From Halovivax cerinus (GTDB taxonomy: Archaea > Halobacteriota > Halobacteria > Halobacteriales > Natrialbaceae): a stretch of 64,000 nucleotides of DNA. Positions 1 through 8,473 of the stretch are shown piece after piece. Made by a program: the position numbers and the translations under genes. The number at the start of each line of letters is the position of its first letter. Position 1 is the stretch's first letter. The notes beneath the pieces are model-generated. The model was not told the origin of the DNA, made no database searches, and saw nothing but the letters and a program-made list of their open reading frames with translations. The stretch covers positions 2,852,001 through 2,916,000 of the forward strand of contig NZ_CP101824.1 of NCBI RefSeq assembly GCF_024498195.1, written 5' to 3'.

Positions 1-66
1 AAGGAATACCTGCTCCCGCTGATCGAAGACGAGGTTGAGTACGAGATCGTGGAGCGCGAAGAGTAG
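1..66 (+). CDS. C-terminal end of an unidentified protein (partial)
   Basis: The window opens inside a reading frame that ends at TAG 64-66 and gives 21 acidic residues (ending IVEREE). This composition is typical of a haloarchaeal protein terminus. The remainder lies outside the window and the visible part has no recognisable motif, so no function is proposed. Confidence 0.6.
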   Translation, partial: KEYLLPLIEDEVEYEIVEREE

Positions 67-105
67 TCACCTGCTGGGGGATGCTAGCTGTTCGTCTCGC
101 GGTGC

Positions 106-796
106 GTGATCCGCCCGGAGGACGACGTGCGGCTGGCCCAGCGCACCCCTCCTCGTCGAAGCCACGGTCGCCGGCCCGGGACAGCGAGGACACGAGTCCG
201 ATTCCGGACGACATCGACGTGCAGAACGAGGTCTCTCCACCGCAGCACTATCGACACCTACGACGAGAGCCGGCCCAGTGACACCTAGGTGCCCGAGCCG
301 GTCCGGGACCGTGATCTCCTCGTCGGGCCACTCGCTCGACGCGTCGATCCAGCGCGCGATGGAGGATCGCATGGGCGACTCGTTCAGTGACGTCCGGATT
401 CACACCGGGCCGACGGCTGCGAAGGTGTGTGAGGACATCAACGCTCGGGCGTTCACGGTCGGGAATCACATCGCGTTCAATTCTGGGGAGTTCGATCCGG
501 AAAGTGCGGAGGGCCAGCATCTTCTGGCGCACGAGTTGGCACACGTCAGGCAACAGCCGGGCGGCGCGAACGGAGTGAGGGCCGCCGGAGGACCGAGCGG
601 GAGGAACGCAGTGACGACACGCGAGACAGGCGGCGTGTTGTCGATGATGCCGCAGGAAGGTATCGAGTTGGAGATCGACCCCGATCCGCAACTCGAACGC
701 GAGGCCGAGGAGACCGCCCAGCGGGTGATGGAGGGCGGTACGGAAACCGAATTCCGGGTGGGAACGTGTCTGAAAATGACTTCCGAGTCGATGTAG
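106..796 (+). pseudogene. Decayed DUF4157 (HEXXH metallopeptidase-like) gene
   Basis: The intact part, from GTG 278, carries the DUF4157 core: SLDASIQRAMEDRMG, then FSDVRIHTGPTA, then ARAFTVGNHIAFNSGEF, then the zinc-peptidase-like HELAH in LLAHELAHVRQQ. The upstream part appears to be in another frame. In the frame that begins near 106, YDESRPSDT is followed by TAG at 286-288 and then VPEPVRD. From 311 the family sequence continues as VISSSGHSLD one frame over. Removing one C at 309-310 would join VPEPVRD to VISSSG. The gene therefore seems to carry a nonsense codon and a one-base insertion, and it ends early after an acidic stretch. DUF4157 proteins are often linked to extracellular contractile injection systems or toxins. 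No such partners are visible here. It may still be expressed as a short protein from GTG 278. Confidence 0.6.
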
Positions 797-867
797 CGTA
801 CGACGCGGTCGTGACGAACGACGGTGAGTTAGAACGGGTGGACGGTCACGCCGTCGAGTCGGACTGA
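766..867 (+). other. Possible 33-residue ORF overlapping the DUF4157 remnant
   Basis: A GTG at 766 opens a 33-codon frame (MSENDFRVDVAYDAVV...) that ends at TGA 865-867. Its composition is acidic, as in haloarchaeal proteins, unlike the arginine-rich shadow frames nearby. It may be a very small gene or the out-of-frame C-terminus of the broken DUF4157 gene. No function is recognised. Confidence 0.25.
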
Positions 868-998
868 TACGCGGGTTCACGATAGAGATACGTCGGTCGG
901 ACCAGCTCGTGCGATGACGGTACGCTCGATTTCACACGCCCGCCGACACCGTCCGGTCTCATGGCAATCGTTATGTTCCAGTGACGTGAATCCCCTGT

Positions 999-1184
999 AT
1001 GGACGACTGGAGCCTCCGCGACGACGTCGGAATTCTCGTCGTGCTGGGGATGACGCTCGGGGCGGCCCAATCGGTCGACGGCACCGCCCCGTCGCTCGCG
1101 ATACTCGTCGTCGGCGCCGGTATCGCCGGCCTCTGGATCGGGAAGTTCTTCCTCGAAGGCTATACGGACGCGATCACCGACTGA
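999..1184 (+). CDS. Small hydrophobic membrane protein
   Basis: This 61-residue protein starts with MDDWSLRDD, followed by two hydrophobic stretches (about residues 11-23 and 31-48) that could form a membrane hairpin, and ends in a short acidic tail (YTDAITD). It is a single-gene unit, with the nearest coding signal over 130 bases upstream. It resembles the many short haloarchaeal membrane proteins of unknown role. I do not recognise a named family. Confidence 0.6.
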   Translation: MDDWSLRDDVGILVVLGMTLGAAQSVDGTAPSLAILVVGAGIAGLWIGKFFLEGYTDAITD

Positions 1185-1220
1185 GGCGACACTCCTGACC
1201 GGTTAGCGGCCGTCCAGTTC

Positions 1221-1321
1221 CCGAAACCGCGTCGCGACCACCGACTCCCTCGTCACGATCACCGAACCCGCGTCGCGACCACCGAATCCGCGTCACGATC
1301 ACCGAATTCCTCGTCACGACC
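1221..1321. repeat. About 20-bp degenerate tandem repeat, 5 copies
   Basis: Five units of 20-21 bases, each starting CCGAA or CCGAC and ending in CACGATCA or GCGACCA, run head to tail at 1221, 1241, 1262, 1282 and 1302. They fill the gap between the small membrane gene and the end of the convergent M23 peptidase gene. No spacers and no coding role are seen. Confidence 0.75.
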
Positions 1322-1422
1322 GTTTTCGATATCCTGTCATGGATAGCGGTCCGTGTTCGGCCCTGGAGACGTCGGGACGGCGTCGGTCTGTACAACAGAG
1401 GATGCGGCGCGACAGTGGCTCG

Positions 1423-3111
1423 TCACGCGATCCCGCGAGCCGTGGACACAGCATCGCGAAACACACGTCGGCGGCCGTACTCCCAGACGCCGACGTACAG
1501 CAGGGTGCCGAGCAGGAACAGCGCGCCGCCGAGCACGAACGCGGTCGTGCCCGGCAGCAGATTCCCGGCGGCGACGGTACCGACGACCGCCCCGGCGAGC
1601 ACAACACCCGCCACCGAGCTGATCGACGGGACCCGGCCGTCACCGTCGTCTACCACCCATCGTCCGAGCAGGTACGCGAGCGCCAGCCCGGTGATCGCCG
1701 CGAGGCCGAGCGCGACCGTCGAGACGGACGATCCGACGATCCCGCCGAGGAGGACGACGTACCCGCCGATGGCGAGCCCGGCGGCCACGCGTCCGAGCGC
1801 GACGACGCGACCGACGCCCGGGACGGACGGTGTACTCGCGCCGTCGTCCGTTCGGTGCGCTGCACCATCCTGTCGGTCCGCTACTTCCACTCCCTCCTCC
1901 GGTTCGTCGGCGTCAGCGGTCGGCGCGTGCGTCACGCGCTGGCCGACGTGGACGTACTGGCTTCGCCCGGTTTCCGGCGTGTCTCCGTCGCCCGCACTAA
2001 CCGTGACATCGCCGTCACGCTCCCCGTCACCACCGTCACCGACCGCGTTCAGACCGCTCCCGTCCCCGTTCAGTCCGCTCTCGCCTCGCCATCCCGCAGC
2101 GCTGGGATCGTCCCAGCCCGCGTCCGCGGCTACGTCGACGCTCGGCGATTCACTGACGACGTCGTCGAAGCGGATCGGAAGCCCGGTGGCGAACTCGAAC
2201 GTCGGGTGGTCCTGGAGCTGGAAGTGCAGGTGGGGTTCGGAGGAGTTCCCGGAGTGGCCACAGCGACCGACCGGCTGTCCACGCTCGACGCGGTCGCCGG
2301 GCGCCACCGAGAGACTCCCCGGGACCAGATGGGCGAGACAACTGTACTCCCCCTCGGCGTGGCTAATCGTGACGGTGTTCCCGGTGACGCTTCGCTTGAA
2401 CGGGTGGGAGTAGCCGCCGCCCCGGCCGAGTTCCGGATCGCCGTCGCGGACGGTCACGACGACACCGTCTGCCGGTGCGAGGACGGGTTCGTCGTAGCAG
2501 TAGTAGTTTGCCACGCACTCGTCTGTGCCAGCCGGCCGGGTCCGTCCCTCCTCGTCGGTGATCACGAAGTCGTACGCGTAGCGCTGCGTCGCCGGGAACC
2601 ACGAGTGTGACCACTCCTTGATCGGGCTGCCGTTGACCACCGTCCACGACCCGTCGACGGGAAGCCTGTAGTCGACCTCCTGATCGAAGGTCTCCGGACC
2701 CGGAAGCGATCCCCGATGTCTGGCGATCGCGACGACGCTCCCGAGCAGCTGCGAGATGTCCTGTCTGGCCATCGGGGGATTTACCACAGACAGGACGACG
2801 CCGAACAGGAAAGCGAGCTGGGCGACCGTTCCCATCTCCATCTCGATCCAGTCGCGCGGTTCCGGCGCCGCCGATTCGTCGTCGAGGCCGACGACGTCCT
2901 TGCCCAGTCCGACCAGGATGGCGGCGAGCGGCCACAGCCAGAACAGAAACAGGAGTTTCAGCAGTGACAGTACCTCGAGCCCCGGGACGACGTCGCCGAC
3001 GAATCCGACGACGCCCAGCATCCCGAGGCTGAACGGACTCACGGAACCGATCCGATCGCGGAGGCGTGACACCACCGATGTCGTCTCGGAGGCGGATGCG
3101 GGTTCGGTCAC
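1423..3111 (-). CDS. Membrane-anchored M23 (LytM-type) peptidase-like protein
   Basis: This 562-residue protein (GTG start at 3111) has hydrophobic segments near residues 28-70 and 95-115. A beta-rich M23/LytM domain follows at about residues 150-320. The domain shows VLAPADGVVVTVRDG, NTVTISHAEGEYSCLAHL, RVERGQPVGRCGHSG and the HxH ligand motif in EPHLHFQLQD. The usual first-ligand HxxxD region reads QRYAYDF, so the first histidine is not evident and activity is uncertain. An acidic, glycine-rich linker leads to about four C-terminal transmembrane helices. Haloarchaea lack murein, so the substrate is unknown and may be a surface protein or pseudomurein-like material. It is monocistronic and convergent with the small gene at 999. 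Confidence 0.8.
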   Translation of the reverse strand: MTEPASASETTSVVSRLRDRIGSVSPFSLGMLGVVGFVGDVVPGLEVLSLLKLLFLFWLWPLAAILVGLGKDVVGLDDESAAPEPRDWIEMEMGTVAQLAFLFGVVLSVVNPPMARQDISQLLGSVVAIARHRGSLPGPETFDQEVDYRLPVDGSWTVVNGSPIKEWSHSWFPATQRYAYDFVITDEEGRTRPAGTDECVANYYCYDEPVLAPADGVVVTVRDGDPELGRGGGYSHPFKRSVTGNTVTISHAEGEYSCLAHLVPGSLSVAPGDRVERGQPVGRCGHSGNSSEPHLHFQLQDHPTFEFATGLPIRFDDVVSESPSVDVAADAGWDDPSAAGWRGESGLNGDGSGLNAVGDGGDGERDGDVTVSAGDGDTPETGRSQYVHVGQRVTHAPTADADEPEEGVEVADRQDGAAHRTDDGASTPSVPGVGRVVALGRVAAGLAIGGYVVLLGGIVGSSVSTVALGLAAITGLALAYLLGRWVVDDGDGRVPSISSVAGVVLAGAVVGTVAAGNLLPGTTAFVLGGALFLLGTLLYVGVWEYGRRRVFRDAVSTARGIA

Positions 3112-3246
3112 TAGGTGGGTCCAGGACGGTTGGGGTACTAACGTTTCTGTGAACTACACTTCACACGGGTAGCCCGCACACCGCGGTCCGGTTCGATCGC
3201 GTGCCCGATGCGAGGGTTCAATGTGGTCCGGGGCTTCCGCGATCGT

Positions 3247-4164
3247 ATGAGCGACGACCGGGAGCGAACGCCGGAGACGGACGCGTTCGCGCTGCTCGGC
3301 CACGAGATCAGACTCGACGTGCTGCGAGCCTTCTTCGAGCGCTACGAGCCGATCGATCCCGACTCCCGCGACGAGGTACGAGCGGACCGAACCCTGTCGT
3401 ACGCCGAACTGATGTCCGCGACGGGGGTCGAAGACAGCGGCAAGTTCAACTACCACCTGGAGAAGCTTCGCGGCGCCTACGTGGAGAAGGTCGATGGCGG
3501 CTACGTGCCGACGGCGAGCGCCATCGGGCTCTACGAGGCGGTCCTGGCGAACCGGCCGACCGAGTCGATCGCGGTCGACGTGGAGATCGACGAGCGCTGT
3601 CCCTACTGCGAGACGGACCTGGGGTGGCGCTACGAGCAGGAGTACCTCACCGTCGAGTGCCCCGCCTGCGACGAGTTCTGGGGACTAACGTATCGATTTC
3701 CGAAGAACGGGGTGGCCGTTCGTGCGGGGACCGACTGCTTCGGGGCGCTCTACGACCGGATGATGTACCACGTCGGACTGGCCGCGACGGGGCAGTGTCC
3801 GTCGTGTGCCGGAGTAGTGCGATCGACGATCCCACGCGAGCGCCTCGACGGCGAGTCGACGCCGACGGTGGAATTGACCTGCGAGACGTGTTCGTGGCTC
3901 GCGACGGTCGACGTCGTCAGCGCGCTCCAGTTCGACCCGCTCGTGACGAACGCACTCCTGGAGATCGGGGTTCCGATCGAGCGGTCGACCGGTATGCGCG
4001 AGACGGAGGACGTGCTTCCGACCGTGATCGGCCGGCCCGATTCCGACGATTCCAGTCGGGTCACGATCGTCGTCTCGTGCCACGACTCTACTGCTGAGAT
4101 AGTGGTCGACGACGAGTTCGACGTCCACGACGTCAGCGTCAGTGAGCGGGCTCGACAGGCCTAA
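3247..4164 (+). CDS. Winged-helix regulator with two zinc-ribbon motifs
   Basis: This is a 305-residue protein counted from ATG 3247. A longer in-frame start at 3208 adds 13 unconserved residues. The N-terminus holds an ArsR-like winged helix (FALLGHEIRLDVLRAFFE, then LSYAELMSATGVEDSGKFNYHLEKLRG), typical of haloarchaeal regulators whose recognition helix ends in a YHLEKL segment. Two CxxC pairs follow (CPYCETDLGW with CPACDEFWG, and CPSCAG with CETCSW), suggesting zinc-ribbon folds for metal or partner binding. It is transcribed divergently from the M23 peptidase gene, which is a plausible target. The regulated pathway cannot be told from sequence. Confidence 0.8.
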   Translation: MSDDRERTPETDAFALLGHEIRLDVLRAFFERYEPIDPDSRDEVRADRTLSYAELMSATGVEDSGKFNYHLEKLRGAYVEKVDGGYVPTASAIGLYEAVLANRPTESIAVDVEIDERCPYCETDLGWRYEQEYLTVECPACDEFWGLTYRFPKNGVAVRAGTDCFGALYDRMMYHVGLAATGQCPSCAGVVRSTIPRERLDGESTPTVELTCETCSWLATVDVVSALQFDPLVTNALLEIGVPIERSTGMRETEDVLPTVIGRPDSDDSSRVTIVVSCHDSTAEIVVDDEFDVHDVSVSERARQA

Positions 4165-4398
4165 GGAGAGTCACGCCGAGTGACGACTGGCTACGCGAAT
4201 CGTATCACAAACCGCCTCTCGAAATTACGGACGATGGGATCGGCAGTTGGCGAACCGATCGGGCCGTGACCCGATAGGATTCGTGCCGACGGTCGACTGA
4301 TCGCCCTCGATACCGTTCGGACCGTACCGATACTTGAATTTTCTCCCGAACGTGTTCTTTCGCAAACACTTTATCGCGGATCGATATTGGTGGAGGTG

Positions 4399-4764
4399 AT
4401 GTCACAACACAACTCCATCTACGACAGTATCGGCGGGTCGGAGACCGTCGAGGCCGTCGTCTCCGACTTCTACGACTTGGTCTTCGACGATCCGGTGCTC
4501 GAACCGTACTTCGAGGGAACCGATCGCGGGGCCCTGTTCGCCCACCAGGTGCAGTTCGTGAGCGCCGTCGCCGGCGGTCCCGCCTCGTACGAGGGTGACG
4601 ACATGGAACGAGCCCACGAGAGGTTGGGGATCACCGAGGAGGCGTTCGACAGGGTCACGACGTATCTCGCCGACGCCCTTCGACAGAACGACGTCGACGA
4701 GGCGGCCGTCGATTCGATACTCGACCACGTAGCGGCGTTCGAACCCGAGATCGTCGATCACTGA
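4399..4764 (+). CDS. Group I truncated haemoglobin
   Basis: This 121-residue haem protein starts with MSQHNSIYDSIGG, a typical group I truncated-globin opening. FYDLVFDDPVLEPYF carries the B-helix Phe-Tyr pair that lines the distal pocket, AHQVQFVSAVAGGP is the E-helix region, and MERAHERLGIT supplies the proximal F8 histidine. ATG 4399 is preceded by GGAGGTG, a good Shine-Dalgarno sequence, so I prefer it to the GTG at 4387. The family binds O2 or NO and often takes part in NO detoxification or oxygen handling. It is a single-gene unit with an AT-rich promoter (TTTATCG) just upstream. Confidence 0.9.
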   Translation: MSQHNSIYDSIGGSETVEAVVSDFYDLVFDDPVLEPYFEGTDRGALFAHQVQFVSAVAGGPASYEGDDMERAHERLGITEEAFDRVTTYLADALRQNDVDEAAVDSILDHVAAFEPEIVDH

Positions 4765-5060
4765 GCGGCACCCCCGTCCGCCCCGGTGCAGAATCCGTTC
4801 GACTGGACGCAATCCGGTGTCGTGCTGTCTCGACCAGTTAGGTGATCGAGGTCGAAACCGATGCCGATATCGGTACCGACGCGGCGGGAAATTCATTCCC
4901 CGTCGACAGGTCGGCAGCGACCGTCGTTTGGCGCGGTCCCGGATTCGGGGGTGTAACCGTTGGCTCGGGTCACGCAGCCGGTACGTAGCGAACCCGCTCG
5001 TCTAGTGCGCAGTCCGTCGAACCGAAAAGTCGATAGCGCACCCCCCAGACAGGGTCTGGT

Positions 5061-5288
5061 ATGACACGACGCAGACGGATGGACTACGCGCGCTGGGCGA
5101 AAGGCGGATTCCTCCTGGGCCTCTCCCTGCTCGTCTTCGGTGCGGGGGGCGAAGCGATCGGTCACGCCCTCGTTGGTGCGCTCCCCGCGTGGGAGGACAC
5201 ACTCTTCACCGCATCCGAGGCCGTCGGTATCGTCGTCGGCCTCGTCTCACCGTTTCTCTTCGGCGTCGCGCTCCCGTTGACCGAGTGA
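5061..5288 (+). CDS. Small two-helix membrane protein
   Basis: This 75-residue protein has a basic N-terminus (MTRRRRMDYARWAKGG) followed by two hydrophobic segments (about residues 16-40 and 50-72). They are separated by an amphipathic loop, ALPAWEDTLFTASE. This is a common haloarchaeal small membrane protein architecture (I believe a DUF-class family). It stands alone, with about 290 non-coding bases before it. No catalytic residues are apparent. Confidence 0.7.
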   Translation: MTRRRRMDYARWAKGGFLLGLSLLVFGAGGEAIGHALVGALPAWEDTLFTASEAVGIVVGLVSPFLFGVALPLTE

Positions 5289-5525
5289 TCAACATTCGGT
5301 TCGACGTGCCTTCGATGGCGGTCCCGGCGACCAGACGAACGTCGCGGATACATCGGAGACGACACGATCGCTGCCTCGACTGCCGCTCTATCCGCACCCA
5401 GTACGAGCGGCCACTTCTCCTGGGTCGGTCGACCATCGCCACGTCGGCGCACCCATCGCTCGAACCAGTGGGTGCGGTCGTAAACAGAACGACTAAGTGG
5501 CATACAATGAAACACCGTCGGCGAG

Positions 5526-6419
5526 ATGAGACTGTTCAGCCGCCTGAAGACCGGATTCGGCATGGCACGGCGCAGCGGTCGCGTCCTCCGCGCACACCCG
5601 AAGTTGCTCGCCTTCCCGCTACTCGGAGGCCTGTCGGGTATCGCGTTCGTTGTCACGCTGTTCGGGAGCCTCTATGCCACTGGGCCGCTCTTCGAATCGC
5701 CGGGGCCGGCCCTCTACGGGGCGCTGTTCGTCGCGTACCTCGTGGAGACCTTCGTCGCTTCGTTCTTCACGGCGGCGCTGGTCGCGGCGACGCGGACCGC
5801 GTTCCGTGGCGAAGAGCCGTCGATCCGAGACGCCATCGCCACCGCGTGGCGACACAAGTGGCCGCTTCTCGCGTGGTCGCTCGTCGCGGCGATCGTCGGC
5901 GTGATCATCCGGGCGATCGAGGGCCAGGACAACCTCGTCGCGCAGTTGCTCGCCGGCCTCTTCGCGGTCGCGTGGGGCGTTATGACGTACTTCGTCGTAC
6001 CCGTGATCGTCTTCCGGAATCCATCGGTGAGCGAGATGTTTACGGAGAGTGCACGGACGTTCAAGGACACATGGGGCGAGTCCATCGGCGCGATGGGGGC
6101 CATCGATATCGTGTCGTTCCTGCTCGCGCTGGCCGGCGCCGGGGTGGGCGTCGTCACCTTCCTGCTCGTCGGCGGCCTGGGGACGGCCGGGCTCGTCGCG
6201 ACTGCGATCGTGGGCGGTTCCGCCGTCCTCCTCGGACTCCTGATCGGCAAGTCACTCTCCGGCATCGCGAAGACGGCGCTGTACGTTTACGCCACCGAGG
6301 ACACCGCACCGGAGTACTTCGAGGACATGGACTTCGGCCGCCTCGGCGGCGACGACGCGACGTCCTCCGGCGGCGGTCTCACCGGCACCCTCGGCGGGTC
6401 CGGGCGGGGGCGGATATAA
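5526..6419 (+). CDS. DUF6159-like polytopic membrane protein
   Basis: This 297-residue protein starts MRLFSRLKTGFGMARRSGRVLRAHPKLL.., matching the N-terminal signature of DUF6159 membrane proteins: an amphipathic basic helix, then FPLLGGLSGIAF. Roughly six transmembrane segments follow, and the motif YFVVPVIVFRNPSV lies in the middle. The tail (LGGDDATSSGGGLTGTLGG) is glycine-rich and probably cytoplasmic. Function is unknown for the family. A TAAGTGGCA-like AT-rich element lies about 30 bases before the start. It forms a single-gene transcription unit on the + strand. Confidence 0.75.
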   Translation: MRLFSRLKTGFGMARRSGRVLRAHPKLLAFPLLGGLSGIAFVVTLFGSLYATGPLFESPGPALYGALFVAYLVETFVASFFTAALVAATRTAFRGEEPSIRDAIATAWRHKWPLLAWSLVAAIVGVIIRAIEGQDNLVAQLLAGLFAVAWGVMTYFVVPVIVFRNPSVSEMFTESARTFKDTWGESIGAMGAIDIVSFLLALAGAGVGVVTFLLVGGLGTAGLVATAIVGGSAVLLGLLIGKSLSGIAKTALYVYATEDTAPEYFEDMDFGRLGGDDATSSGGGLTGTLGGSGRGRI

Positions 6420-6594
6420 CCGAGCGGTCGACAGTCGCGTCGTGGTGTGGACGCCTGCGGGAGCGAATTGTCGGTGTAGATGCCCGGGGATGCGTGCCGG
6501 TCTCGTCGTGGCCGTGAGCCGTTCCATCTCTCACTCGTCGTCTTGGGTGGCTTTCACCCACAGGCCGCAGGCGATTGCTCCGTCGGCGTGAACG

Positions 6595-7218
6595 GTGATC
6601 GTGACGATCCTCGAGATCCTCCCACTGGTAGTCGTCATGATCTCCGGGCCGCAGATCGTGAGCGCGGTCTTCTTGGCGACGAGCGAGCGATGGCGAGCGA
6701 ACTCGATCGCGTTCGTCGCCGGGGCGGCGGTCTCCGTTCCGCTCGTCGTGTCCGCCGCGTACGCCCTCGACGTGGGCGTCGTCGGCCGGGGATCGCCCTC
6801 GACGGCGCGGATCGCCATCGTACTCGCTGCACTCGTCCTGGCGATGGTCCACACGTATCGCACCCGGGACCGTGCCGAGCCGCCGCGGTGGATGGGGGCT
6901 CTCCAGTCGTCCTCCCCGGGATTCTCCTTTCGGCTGGGCTTTCTCCTGATCGGGTTCTTTCCGACCGATCTTCTCACGTCGCTCGCGGTGGGTTCGTACC
7001 TCTCGGGGCGCGACGCACCGCTCTGGCACGCCGCGCCGTTCGTCATCGCGACACTCGCGGTCCTTTCGATCCCCGTGCTCACGCTCTTGGCCGGCGGTGA
7101 TCGAGCCGAGCGTGCGCTCCCCTCGGTTCGCGATCGGCTCGTAGCCAACGGGTGGCTCGTCTCCGAGGTGGTGCTCGGATTCTTCGTGATCATGACCCTC
7201 TCGAACCTGCACGGGTGA
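6595..7218 (+). CDS. GAP/Sap-family multi-spanning membrane protein
   Basis: This 207-residue protein starts with GTG (MIVTILEILPLVVVMISGP). It has six hydrophobic segments, and the first helix carries the small-residue pattern typical of LysE/GAP-like exporters. The central FRLGFLLIGFFPTDLLTSLAVGSYL resembles the GAP (sulfolipid-1-addressing-like) family. The likely role is export or membrane handling of a small molecule or lipid, but the substrate is unknown. It lies in a run of same-strand membrane-protein genes with gaps of 150-200 bases, so it is probably not part of a tight operon. Confidence 0.65.
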   Translation: MIVTILEILPLVVVMISGPQIVSAVFLATSERWRANSIAFVAGAAVSVPLVVSAAYALDVGVVGRGSPSTARIAIVLAALVLAMVHTYRTRDRAEPPRWMGALQSSSPGFSFRLGFLLIGFFPTDLLTSLAVGSYLSGRDAPLWHAAPFVIATLAVLSIPVLTLLAGGDRAERALPSVRDRLVANGWLVSEVVLGFFVIMTLSNLHG

Positions 7219-7417
7219 CGCCGGTCGTTTGCCGCGTCGAGTCGAGCGTCGACGCGGTCAGGCCCATCGTCGCCCGCCATACTCTTTTACCGTCTACACG
7301 AACACGACCTCAATGAACGGGTTTCGGCCGTCTATCGCGAACCGTCGCGGCGTCGGCGTGAACTATTCAGGTGCCGACGCGAAGCACCGCCGTGCCGATG
7401 GAGGGGACTGATCACGC

Positions 7418-8431
7418 GTGCGTCTCGACAGGGGATTCCTCCTCGCGCTCGCGCTCGTCTTCGTCGTGTTGACGGTACTCGTCGTGGTGCCGTTTCTCCA
7501 GTACGTCCTCGGGGCGGTGCTACTCGCGTACGCACTCTACCCCGTCCAGCGGCGCCTCGAACGTCGGGTATCGTCTGCGACCGCCGCGCTCACGCTCGTG
7601 TCGGTGACGATCGTCGGGCTCGTCGCCCCGTTCGTGGTCGTCCTCTCGACGATCGCGGCCGACGCCGGTCGAGTCGTCGAAGACCTCGACGCGGAGTCGA
7701 TCCGGCTCGACACCCTCGAGACGCGTCTCGAGGCGGTCACCGGTCGCGAGATCGCTCTCGACGGCTCACTGGTCGGCTCCAGCCAGGACCTGGCGATGAC
7801 CACGATCGAACGGTCGACGGCCGCGTTCAGCTCGCTCGCGACCTTCCTCATCGGTATCGTGCTCGCGCTCTTTTTGTTGTACTACCTCCTGAAGGATGCC
7901 GACGTACTCGTGGACTGGCTCTACCGCACGGTGCCGCTCCCGGATGCGGTCCAGCGCGACCTGTACGACGAATTCTCGGACCTCCTGTGGGCGGTACTCT
8001 TCGGTCACGTCTTCGTCGGCGTCGTCCAGGGAGTGGTCGCGGGGATCGGTTTCTACGCCGTTGGCATCCCGAACGCGGCGTTCTGGACGGTCGTCATGAT
8101 CGTCTTCGCGATGGTGCCCCTCATCGGGACGATCCCCATCTGGGGCGGCGCCGTGATCTACCTCCTCCTGCTCGAACAACCAGTCTTCGCGGCCGCGCTG
8201 TTCGTCTACAGCGTCGTCGTGGTCGGCGTCACGGACGACTACCTACGGCCGTTCGCCGTCGACCGGTACGCCGAACTCAACCCGGCGGTAATTCTCCTCG
8301 GCATCCTCGGCGGAGCGGCTGCGTTCGGCATCATGGGACTGTTCTACGGCCCGGTCGTCGTCGGGGGGCTGAAAGCGATCCTGGAAGTCATCGGCGACCA
8401 CTGGGATCACCTGGACGACGCCGCCGGCTGA
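7418..8431 (+). CDS. AI-2E family transporter (UPF0118)
   Basis: This 337-residue protein (GTG start) has the topology of the AI-2E family: two N-terminal helices (FLLALALVFVVLTVLVVVPF..), an extracytoplasmic helical domain rich in acidic residues (about 80-140), and then a cluster of helices. Family landmarks are LFLLYYLLKDADVLVDWL, FGHVFVGVVQGVVAGIGFYAVGIPNA, IPIWGGAVIYLLL and DDYLRPFAVDRYAELNP with FYGPVVVGGLKAI near the end. Members are proposed to export signals, or to act as Na+(Li+)/H+ antiporters in halophiles. It is convergent with gltB, with only 42 bases between the stop codons. Confidence 0.88.
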   Translation: MRLDRGFLLALALVFVVLTVLVVVPFLQYVLGAVLLAYALYPVQRRLERRVSSATAALTLVSVTIVGLVAPFVVVLSTIAADAGRVVEDLDAESIRLDTLETRLEAVTGREIALDGSLVGSSQDLAMTTIERSTAAFSSLATFLIGIVLALFLLYYLLKDADVLVDWLYRTVPLPDAVQRDLYDEFSDLLWAVLFGHVFVGVVQGVVAGIGFYAVGIPNAAFWTVVMIVFAMVPLIGTIPIWGGAVIYLLLLEQPVFAAALFVYSVVVVGVTDDYLRPFAVDRYAELNPAVILLGILGGAAAFGIMGLFYGPVVVGGLKAILEVIGDHWDHLDDAAG

Positions 8432-8473
8432 GTGACACGTACCGACGGACCCTGTTCGGCCCGTCGAACGTCC

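Noticed and set aside
1339-2610. 423-residue + strand frame opposite the M23 gene
   Set aside because: The opposite-strand protein has clear M23 motifs and helices. This frame is Arg/Asp-rich and has no motif.
5189-6517. 442-residue Arg-rich + frame
   Set aside because: It overlaps the DUF6159-like gene in another frame and is a high-GC shadow.
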